Of a stretch of 64,000 nt of DNA, positions 57,201-64,000 are shown in pieces. The notes under the pieces were generated by a model. That model worked only from the letters and a program-made list of their open reading frames with translations. It made no database searches and had not been told where the DNA came from. Every line of letters begins with the position of its first letter. Position 1 is the stretch's first letter. This stretch comes from Pandoraea capi (lineage in GTDB: Bacteria; Pseudomonadota; Gammaproteobacteria; Burkholderiales; Burkholderiaceae). The DNA lies in assembly GCF_902459735.1 (NCBI RefSeq), contig NZ_CABPRV010000003.1, positions 62,001-126,000 of the forward strand, read 5' to 3'. A program made the position numbers and the translations under genes.

Positions 57201-60200
57201 ACCGCTTCTCCTCATAGAAGGAATGGCGCTCGCTCTGGTTCTCCGTCGATTGAATCGTGAGATCGCGCCCCGCCTGAAGCGCGACGCCCTCCCCCCCGAC
57301 AATCGTGCTGCCACGTACGCTCAGATCGTTACCCGCAACGATGGCGACGGCATCGGCGGAGATCATGCTGCCGTTGGCCTGTACTGTCTTCGAATCCATC
57401 GTGCTCGTCGTGCGCTTGCTACTGACGAGGCCACTGCGACTGCCTTCATGACGGCTGCTGTATTCATGCGTCTCGGTGACCTCGCCGACGATCACGTCCC
57501 GCGTGGCCGCGAGCGTTGCCGTCCCACTTTCAAGTGTGATGCCGCTACCTCGCAAGTGGATGTCGTTGCCGGATGCAATCGTAAGACTGTCCCCCGCCCG
57601 CACGGTGGTGCCCATGACGGTGTCATCGGACCGATACGACGACTCCGAGTAATCGCTGTCCGCGCTGCTGCTTCGCACCGTGGACGTCGTCACCGCCGCC
57701 TGCAACGTGACGTCGCCGCGGGCCGCAATCGCGCCCCCTCCCTTGAGGTTGATGTCCGCCCCGGTCGCGCTCAGATTGCCGCCCACGCCGATATTGGAAA
57801 CACCCCCGACAGTCACTGCGCTGCCCGTCGCGGCGTTGACGTTGGTATCGGATACGCCGTTCGCCCGGGAGACGACCTTCTGCTCGCCCGTCTGCACGGT
57901 GTTCAGTTCCCAGTTGCCCCCGATCGCCATGCCGAGATTTCCGCCGACGTTCAACGCTCCGGCGTTTTGCTCGAAGTTGCCACCCGTGGCGATCACCGCG
58001 TCGCCTGTGACGTTAAGCGTCGCGACGGGACCGAGCGTGGTCGAGGTGCGCGTCGCGCCCGTGTCGCTGACCTGATCGACACGGTTGACCGTGGTATCGA
58101 GCTTCAGATCGCCGCCCGCTTTCAGAGCGAGGCTACCGGCGTTGACCGTCGCTGAACTCAGATCGACGTCACCGACGGTGGACAACGTCATGAGTCCGCC
58201 GCTCTGTAATGCGCCGAAGGCGTTGTCGATGGCCTTGCCGTCGACGGTGAGTGTTCGCTCGGCACTAAGCGTCCCGCTATTGATGAATCGCTGCGCGTCT
58301 TTCAGATCGACGTCGCGCGCCGCTATCAGTGGGCCGTTCTGGGTTTGCCGCCCCGTCTGCGCGAGATAGACGACCGGCACCAGCACCGTCTGTCCGTCGA
58401 CCACCTGCGTTTGCATCACGATCACATCGCTCGTCAGCGCCGCGACCTGTTCGGCCGACAGGCTCATGCCAAGCGACAAGTTCAGCGACTTGGAGAGCGC
58501 AGCACCGGAGGTCATCATCGCCTCGAACATGCGCTCCGTATCGCCGAAGGGACCGAGCACGGGGCGTCCGGTGAGCGCTGTGATCTGGTTTCGTACCAAC
58601 TGCTGCTCGTACATGCCGTCGCCCAGACGTTTGATGACCGTTTGCGGATCGACGCCGATCTGCTTGAGGTAGTAGTCGCTGGAGATAAACGTCTTCGCGT
58701 TGGTGAAGGCGGGATTCGATTCGATGACGTAGGTGGCGCCCGGTGCGGTCGTCGGTCGGAACAGGCCGCCTTGCGGGATCGTCAGGTTCGCGATCACGTC
58801 GAGCGCGACGGCGCTGGCGATGACCGGATCGATGAGTATGCCGTCGTGCTGGAACGAAGCGACGCCGGTGTTTGCGCCGCTCGCATGCCCGTCGAAAGTC
58901 CCGACGTTGACACCCGTCGCATCCTGTCCCGGCAGTAACCCAAGCAAAGGCGTTCCCGCGTTGCCTGCGGTGTTCTCAACGCTGACACCCGAGCCCGACA
59001 GCGTGCCATTGGCGACGAAGCTCGATTCATAGGCGGGAAGCGCATAAGTACGAACGTCCGCAGGCGCGACCTGCGAATACCCCCCTGGGCGGCGAGTCGT
59101 GAAGGTCGCGTCGCCGAAGGGAAGCTGCCAGTCATGCTTGCTGTTGTCGTAATTGTTGTAGTGGTAGTGTCCTGAATATCTGACGCTGACCGCGGGGGCG
59201 GTCTGATCCCGCCAACTGTTCTGATCCAGCGTCGCGGGCATCGCAATGTCACCCGTCGCGGAAACCGCGCTCCAGTAGTTCTGGAACAGGCCTACCGCCG
59301 ACGCGTTCAGGTTCGCGCCCGACATGATCTGCGCCTGCGGGCTGATCGACGTCACGGTGTTGGCCGTCGCCACGCCCCAATACGATGTGAAGATGTAATC
59401 GCTGTTCCATTCCCCGCCATGGGGTTGCTCGATGTAGACGCCGCCAATCGCGTTCGGATTCCGGGTATTCACCTCTCCCGTGCGTCCGCTCAGGCTGATG
59501 CCGAGACGCGTAATCAGCTCGGGATCGACCGAGGTGCTGAATCCCGAGGTTTGCATCGAGCGTCGGGTGTTAGTCACCTGATCCGCGTGAAGCGCCATGT
59601 CCTTACCGGACTGAATGAGGGCCGAGTGGTTTTGAATCCGGCTCGCATTCAGGTAGCGACCGCTTGCATCCTTGAGACCGGCGATCACAACGCGGCCCAG
59701 ACCGTAGATGGCCGTCGTCGCCTGTGAATCGGTACCGGTCGTGTCGTCGACGTTGTCGATGACCGGTGCGAGCAACGCTAGCGTTCCGTCGGCATTCGTC
59801 GCGCCAATCAGGGCGCTCGCCCCGATGTTCGACAACCGCGATGTGGCGGTGAACGAGACATCGCCACCCACGAGCGAGCCGACATTTCGCAACGTGCGCG
59901 AACGCGTTGCCAAGGTTCCGCCTGCCGTGATCGAGCCGTAGTTTGTGATGTCGCCAGCGCTCACCGTCAAATGACGGATCGCCGAGAATGCGCTGCCGTT
60001 GGTGAACGTGCCCGGCAGCGTGATCGACAGATGGCGGCCCGCGGCGAATTGAAACGTCGGCTGGAGGGTGAAATCTCCGCCGACGTTGATGACGACATCC
60101 TGAGTCGCACGATATCCGCCGCCACCAACGAGCGAGGCGGCACGGACGTCGAGATCGCGAGTGGCACCGATCTTACCGCCGGCGTTGGTGAGGACGCCCG

Positions 60201-63200
60201 TTGTCGCAAGCGCGATATCCCCGGGCAAGCCAGCGATATTGCCGATGTTGCCGCCGGTGTTGTCGAGTGTGTCGGCGTTGGCGCTGATGCTCGCACCGCT
60301 TAACTGCGCGCCGTCGGTATTGTCGATGGTGGCGGCCGTCACAGCCACATGACCGCTTCCGGTGATGACGCCGCCACGATTGACGATTCCGCCCAGGCTT
60401 AGCATCGCGGTGTCGCCCTTCCCAAGATTGCCGACGAGGCCTTCAGCGTTGTCAATCGCCGCTGCGCGAACGGAGAGTGAGTGACTGCCGCCCCCGGTGC
60501 CGGACTGAATCCGCCCCCCTGCGTTGCGCAGGTCACCGTCGGTGCCGAGCGAGATGGACCCCAGCGAGCGAATCACACCATGTGAATTGACGAGGTTGCC
60601 AAGAATGTTGGCCTGAAAATCGCTGCGTGCGGACAGCGCGCCTTGCGTGTTATCGAGCTGAGCCGCGAGCACCGATAACGCACCGCCTGCCACAATCTCG
60701 CCGCCGACATTCGTTAGCGTTCCCGTCCCCCCTCCCGGCGCGATGGTCAGCTTTCCCGTACCGGCGGACAGAATCTTCCCGCCGTTATTGTTGAGCGACG
60801 ATGGCGTCAACGTGAGGTCGGACCCATTGCTTTGCAGCACGCCGCCCGCCGCGTTGTCCAGCAAGCCGTCGACGTCGATCCGCATCGGACTTGCGCCGTA
60901 ATGCGTGATCGTCCCGCCTCGGTTCAGAAGATCGGTTGCCTTCAACGAGAGTTGGTTCGCTTTGAGCGTGCCGCAGTCGTTGTCAAGTGTGGTGCGGCTT
61001 GTCACATCGAGTTCGGACGAGACGATGGCGCCGCCGCGATTGGTCAGCGCGTCGACGTGTATCGTCGATTTCGCGCCGCCGGTGATGACGCCGTCCGTGT
61101 TCGTCAGCGTCTTGCTGACGAGTGTGACATCGCCGTTCGTGAGCCACTTGCCGCCCGCGTTGGTCAATGCGCCCCGGAGCGTTGCGCTGAGTCCGCCTTT
61201 GCTACTGATCGAACCCGCGGAGTTGTCGAGATGGTCCGCGCGGATGATCGCGTCGCCATTGCTGCGCACGGTGCCGCCAACGTTGAGAACTTCGCCACGT
61301 CCGCCATGGGCATCAAGCGTGAGCGTGCCGTTGCCTGCATGCGTGATGGTGCCGCCGTTGTTGTTGATTCGGACGGGCGATAACGCAAGGTCAGCACTAT
61401 TCGTTTGCAGCGTGCCACCAGAAGCATTGTCGAACTCGCCGGAGATCTGGAGCGACATTGGCCCCGCGCCCGTCTGGGTGATCGTGCCGCCGCGATTGGC
61501 GACGTCCACCACACGCAGCGACAGTCGTTCGGCTTGTAGTGCGCCGTCGCTGTTGTCGAGGGTCCGTGCATCCAGCGTTACTGATTTGCCAGCAACGATG
61601 CTGCCGTCCCGATTGGTTAAATCCTCTGTGACGAGAACCGACGTGCGATTCGACGCGCGCAGCGTTCCTTCGCTATTGTCGAGCGCCCGGGCGGCGATTT
61701 CGAGATCCGATGGGCTGCTGAAGACGCCGCGATTTTCAATGTGTCCGCCGCGAATCCTGACGGCACCATTGCCACCGATGGCACCGCCCTCCGTATTCGT
61801 CAGCGTCTCCGAAGCCTCGACCGTCAGCGCATCGGTGGCGAGCGCGACAATGCGCCCTGCCGTGTTGTCGAGGGACTTCGTCGTCATCGACAGACCCCCA
61901 CCGCTTTGTACTTGCCCGTGATCATTGGCGACGGATCCGCTTCGGACGTCCATCGCGCCGTCCGAGACGAATATCCCGCGCCGATTCGTCAGCCCTTCCG
62001 CAATTCGGGCGACCAGCGCTGCCTGTGATGAGACTTTGCCGTCTACGTTGGACAGGTTAGCGGCGTCGAGCGTCACGTTTCGGCGTGCCGCTAATGCGCC
62101 ATGATCGTTGATTAGCGCGCCCTTCGCGTTAGCAACAAGCTGTCCTTGCGCGTTCGCCCAGGCGTGTGACAGATTCAGATCACCTCGCGTGGCGAGTAGC
62201 GTCAGATCGCCTTGGGACGATGTCTTGCCGTCCCCGAGGTCCAGCGTGCCGCCTTCCAATCGGAGGTTGCCGCCGGAAGTACTCACACCGCTTGCATGCA
62301 GGCGCGCGGAAGCGGTGACCGTCAGATCGCCACCGGTATCGACGGTCCCGTCACGGTTGACGCCCGCGCCGAGCGTGCCGGTCGATGTGACGTCTGCCGC
62401 CGTGGACGTCAGATGCCGTTGCGCGGCGAGTGTGCCGCTGTTGGCAAGTGCGTCGTCAGCGCGGAGGAATGCGTCCCGTTGCGCGTAGACGGTCCCGCGG
62501 TTGGCGACACCCTGCGCATCGATCGCGATATCGCCCGAGGCATTGAGCTTGCCCGTCTGCACGAGTTGCCCGGCGCTGGTCAACGTAAGATCGCCCAGTT
62601 GCGCAGCGATCGTGCCGCCGTTCGTCACGCCGACGCCCTTTTCGGTGCCGACCAGCGTGATGCGGTTCGCGTACATGCCGCCGAGCGCACTCACGTCGAT
62701 AGCGACCGTCGGCGCGGGCCCGTCCCCCGTCGTGACCGTCGTTCCGAGTGTGTCGTGATCGATTCGATTCGCGCCGGTAATGACATTTAGCGTCTTGCCG
62801 TGAATGGCGGCATTGGCCTGCACGGCGCGCGCAAGAAGATCGACCTGATCGACGTTAGTGGCGTTGAGTCCGAAGCCCTGAATGGCGATGCTGCCGCGCG
62901 TCACGTCGAAACCCTGAATGCCGCCATTCGCGTCGAAGACGGGAGTTCCGGTCGTGAGAATGCCGCGCGTGGTGTTGATGAACCCCCCGCCGTCGACCAC
63001 GATGCCCGCACCGTTCGCCACGATGACTTCAGCCCGGCTCCCCGCGACTTCGAGGTGGCCTCGCAACTGGCTCGGCGCATTGCTATCCACCTGATTCAGG
63101 ATGATGCGAGCCGATTGGTCTGGCGCAAGATGCGGGTTCCCGTTGATCATGCCCGCCTGCTGCGTCTGCGTCATCGTCGATGCATTGTTCAGAATCACGC

Positions 63201-63537
63201 CGGCGTGCGGGACGTCGAACTGGGAATACGTGTTTTGCGAAACACCGGCGGCGCTTGGCGTATTGATATCGACTTGCTGAAGGCCATTGGCTGTCTGCAC
63301 CACGGACGGTGGCAGATTGCCCGCGGCGGTGACTTGCGCATGGGCTGACGTTGCGCCGAGGGCCATGACTGCCGCAAACGCTATCGGTCTCAGGGTGAGA
63401 CGTGCGGTGCGCGGTGCGACGAAACCCGCACGCACGCGACGCGTCCCCGCTTTACTGGCGGTGCCGACCGTCTCCGCAACGGCCATCAGCATGCCTCGTG
63501 CCGGGTTGTGCACTAATCGAAAGAGGTTCTTGTTCAT
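54235..63537 (-). CDS. cdiA: CdiA/FhaB-type two-partner secretion exoprotein
   Basis: A 3100-residue exoprotein. The start MNKNLFRLVHNPARGMLMAV is the extended signal-peptide region, and cleavage is likely after SAHA67. The TPS secretion domain (about 70-320: QNTYSQFDV, ASRAEVIVANGAGI-like GSRAEVIVANGAGI) is recognised by the TpsB pore. Long filamentous repeats follow (NRGGTITHYG-type, many copies), then haemagglutinin-repeat regions (GNDLSVRGSTIVGG, GRDLTIQSTENQ). Near residue 2780, FNTDRFNRQLHPDE marks the pre-toxin border. The last 320 residues hold a Gly/Ala-rich helical part (GALTGPVATGTISATVNATA) and a unique tail (SSGWTATGKWSNSGWNLF). I start at ATG 63537; the frame upstream overlaps the transporter gene. 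Toxin type is not recognised. Confidence 0.92.
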   Translation of the reverse strand: MNKNLFRLVHNPARGMLMAVAETVGTASKAGTRRVRAGFVAPRTARLTLRPIAFAAVMALGATSAHAQVTAAGNLPPSVVQTANGLQQVDINTPSAAGVSQNTYSQFDVPHAGVILNNASTMTQTQQAGMINGNPHLAPDQSARIILNQVDSNAPSQLRGHLEVAGSRAEVIVANGAGIVVDGGGFINTTRGILTTGTPVFDANGGIQGFDVTRGSIAIQGFGLNATNVDQVDLLARAVQANAAIHGKTLNVITGANRIDHDTLGTTVTTGDGPAPTVAIDVSALGGMYANRITLVGTEKGVGVTNGGTIAAQLGDLTLTSAGQLVQTGKLNASGDIAIDAQGVANRGTVYAQRDAFLRADDALANSGTLAAQRHLTSTAADVTSTGTLGAGVNRDGTVDTGGDLTVTASARLHASGVSTSGGNLRLEGGTLDLGDGKTSSQGDLTLLATRGDLNLSHAWANAQGQLVANAKGALINDHGALAARRNVTLDAANLSNVDGKVSSQAALVARIAEGLTNRRGIFVSDGAMDVRSGSVANDHGQVQSGGGLSMTTKSLDNTAGRIVALATDALTVEASETLTNTEGGAIGGNGAVRIRGGHIENRGVFSSPSDLEIAARALDNSEGTLRASNRTSVLVTEDLTNRDGSIVAGKSVTLDARTLDNSDGALQAERLSLRVVDVANRGGTITQTGAGPMSLQISGEFDNASGGTLQTNSADLALSPVRINNNGGTITHAGNGTLTLDAHGGRGEVLNVGGTVRSNGDAIIRADHLDNSAGSISSKGGLSATLRGALTNAGGKWLTNGDVTLVSKTLTNTDGVITGGAKSTIHVDALTNRGGAIVSSELDVTSRTTLDNDCGTLKANQLSLKATDLLNRGGTITHYGASPMRIDVDGLLDNAAGGVLQSNGSDLTLTPSSLNNNGGKILSAGTGKLTIAPGGGTGTLTNVGGEIVAGGALSVLAAQLDNTQGALSARSDFQANILGNLVNSHGVIRSLGSISLGTDGDLRNAGGRIQSGTGGGSHSLSVRAAAIDNAEGLVGNLGKGDTAMLSLGGIVNRGGVITGSGHVAVTAATIDNTDGAQLSGASISANADTLDNTGGNIGNIAGLPGDIALATTGVLTNAGGKIGATRDLDVRAASLVGGGGYRATQDVVINVGGDFTLQPTFQFAAGRHLSITLPGTFTNGSAFSAIRHLTVSAGDITNYGSITAGGTLATRSRTLRNVGSLVGGDVSFTATSRLSNIGASALIGATNADGTLALLAPVIDNVDDTTGTDSQATTAIYGLGRVVIAGLKDASGRYLNASRIQNHSALIQSGKDMALHADQVTNTRRSMQTSGFSTSVDPELITRLGISLSGRTGEVNTRNPNAIGGVYIEQPHGGEWNSDYIFTSYWGVATANTVTSISPQAQIMSGANLNASAVGLFQNYWSAVSATGDIAMPATLDQNSWRDQTAPAVSVRYSGHYHYNNYDNSKHDWQLPFGDATFTTRRPGGYSQVAPADVRTYALPAYESSFVANGTLSGSGVSVENTAGNAGTPLLGLLPGQDATGVNVGTFDGHASGANTGVASFQHDGILIDPVIASAVALDVIANLTIPQGGLFRPTTAPGATYVIESNPAFTNAKTFISSDYYLKQIGVDPQTVIKRLGDGMYEQQLVRNQITALTGRPVLGPFGDTERMFEAMMTSGAALSKSLNLSLGMSLSAEQVAALTSDVIVMQTQVVDGQTVLVPVVYLAQTGRQTQNGPLIAARDVDLKDAQRFINSGTLSAERTLTVDGKAIDNAFGALQSGGLMTLSTVGDVDLSSATVNAGSLALKAGGDLKLDTTVNRVDQVSDTGATRTSTTLGPVATLNVTGDAVIATGGNFEQNAGALNVGGNLGMAIGGNWELNTVQTGEQKVVSRANGVSDTNVNAATGSAVTVGGVSNIGVGGNLSATGADINLKGGGAIAARGDVTLQAAVTTSTVRSSSADSDYSESSYRSDDTVMGTTVRAGDSLTIASGNDIHLRGSGITLESGTATLAATRDVIVGEVTETHEYSSRHEGSRSGLVSSKRTTSTMDSKTVQANGSMISADAVAIVAGNDLSVRGSTIVGGEGVALQAGRDLTIQSTENQSERHSFYEEKRSGFGTSGGVGISYGASEQRDRTNESRVTQTRSLVGALDGNVSMIAGNELLIRGSDIVANGDVTGIGQNVTVESSVNRQQQDETHEMKRSGFTLAIKSPVIDAVQNVANQTRAAVDNGGDARVSALRGYAAGSGAYSAYGEGKAAVDALKKGKVPEGKIELSWGSSSSKSTSSMDMTQNDASHIRAGGAVALIATGDAASGKGDVNVTGSDVDARDVLLQATHQVNLRNSTDTESTRSDNQSKNLGFGVSYGTSGFGVSASMSKANGDANTDSTFQNNTHINASNAAVIVSGGDTNIVGAVVDAKTVVARVGGDLNVASVQDTTEGSAHQQTMGGGVNLSMAGASGSASYARGNASGNYAGVVEQSGLQAGEGGFDVAVAGNTDLKGAYIASTADASQNHLTTGTLTFSDIENHSDYSANSFGFGGGFTVGNGGANERTTGKTSGKNKGGISPMLPQMESGSERATTRTGVSEGTIVITDTANQTQDLVNLNRDTEDLNGTVTRTPDLQNLLSDQSRLMQAATAAGEAVARDIGTYANKKADEAKKLAEKTDDPALKAQYLEEAKQWSEGGDYRATMHAAGGALVAGLGGGNALGGALGAGLTSKLGRVLDDVSDDIRKKRPTGNADMDEALGQIVATGLGTAVGAVAGGSSGAFTGFNTDRFNRQLHPDENQWIKNNASRYAKQLGITDEQALSRLTDQANRQVQSGSEGAWDQSASTFLSQARGMLPASGDSGMSYMFVATPGQKANPQMYAEFYVNGNGMNTPSASAISSAVDRETAIRNNLANATLIAAGTAATIATGGAAAAIPGTPIFSSGGVMGSGALTGPVATGTISATVNATAQYLQNGEINPFDVAAAFGAAALGTGHGLLWNIGTNAVLGGVSAGVKNYVQGTNDNIAASALRNGALSVAGFGLGKFAQKGMSSILKPDINSSGWTATGKWSNSGWNLFRENSLPAALGSVSGSSGQEIADTVTKKIPHLNTSNGKNK

Positions 63538-63632
63538 TGACGTGATGACCAGAGGGTGGATGCCTTGGCGCGAGGCAGGAAAGGCGGGATCGGAAACGCG
63601 ACGGGCGTACGCGCAGCGCGCGTGCTTCTGCA

Positions 63633-64000
63633 TCAAAGGTGGGCGGTCAACTGAAATCCGACGGTCCACTTCGCTGTGGGAAATCCAGAGGGTTTGTGAA
63701 GCGGAGTGCCCGCGAACAGGCCATAGCCGTAGCTCCCGAATCGCGTTACGACACTTCCCTTGACGCCCATGACAGCCCCGGCGAGCCGCGTACCGTCGAG
63801 CGTCACGGGTTGTGGTCCCCACACCTGTCCGACATCGACGCCCGCATAAAGGGACTGGGCCGTCTGCCCGATAGGAATCTGAAGTTCGTTGCGCCAATAG
63901 AAGCCGCGTGCGGCGGCGAGCATGGTTTCGCCGTCGAAGCCACGTACGGTGTAGCGACTGCCGATCGAGAGGCTGTCGATGTAGTAGAGCTGGTTCGCGG
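63633..64000 (-). CDS. cdiB: TpsB outer-membrane transporter, C-terminal end (ShlB/FhaC/CdiB family)
   Basis: The last 121 or so codons of the beta-barrel transporter; the rest lies beyond base 64000. SRYTVRGFDGETMLAAARGF holds the conserved VRGF loop that enters the pore. GFYWRNELQIPI, YAGVDVGQVWGP and the terminal FQLTAHL are the last barrel strands. It stops 95 bases before the cdiA start, so the two form the standard TpsB-TpsA operon. Confidence 0.92.
   Translation of the reverse strand, partial: ANQLYYIDSLSIGSRYTVRGFDGETMLAAARGFYWRNELQIPIGQTAQSLYAGVDVGQVWGPQPVTLDGTRLAGAVMGVKGSVVTRFGSYGYGLFAGTPLHKPSGFPTAKWTVGFQLTAHL

Overview
The window looks like the replication-origin region of a high-GC betaproteobacterial chromosome, most likely Burkholderiaceae and plausibly Pandoraea. 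The evidence is the gene order mnmE-yidC-yidD-rnpA-rpmH, then dnaA-dnaN-gyrB, with the two blocks pointing away from each other and DnaA boxes between them. MnmC, the PrpR/PrpB pair and a FhaB/CdiA-type two-partner secretion system fit the same group. The genus is inferred; no 16S rRNA gene is present.

Layout. 1-17.7 kb is mostly minus strand: mnmC (cut by the window edge), a ClC chloride channel, a DedA-rhodanese fusion, an EmrB-type exporter, ThpR, small envelope proteins, and the mnmE/yidC/yidD/rnpA/rpmH cluster. An OhrR-like MarR regulator, an MHYT membrane sensor and a DUF2076 protein lie on the plus strand. 17.7-18.5 kb is the putative oriC. 18.5-24.1 kb holds dnaA, dnaN and gyrB. A decayed IS3/IS150-type element (24.15-25.0 kb) separates gyrB from a convergent formamidase operon. 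27-34 kb carries NADP-glutamate dehydrogenase with a methyltransferase, then a propionate-type regulon: prpR divergent from prpB plus an MHS-family transporter, with a sigma-54 promoter and a striking 12-bp-phased GTTTC array. 34.9-41.8 kb holds a tRNA-Leu(GAG), a chemoreceptor, a small membrane protein, an AT-richer unknown gene with an internally duplicated domain, and a nickel/cobalt efflux module (rcnR plus an ABC ATPase, divergent from rcnA).

42-50 kb is a sulfur-amino-acid module: a LysR regulator divergent from a four-gene polar amino acid ABC transporter, a cysteine-dioxygenase-like cupin, a four-domain rhodanese and a cystathionine beta-lyase-like enzyme. Together they suggest uptake and oxidative or lyase breakdown of a thiol compound. 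A class C beta-lactamase follows.

51.6-64 kb is the accessory region: a contact-dependent inhibition type two-partner system. It has the end of the TpsB transporter, a 3100-residue CdiA/FhaB exoprotein, a GTGA-coupled small membrane protein as candidate immunity gene, and then an array of displaced exoprotein fragments and three more small membrane proteins, two of them diverged paralogues. This array is the most interesting part of the window. It looks like a history of toxin-tip exchange with retained immunity genes; toxin activity and immunity are inferred, not shown.
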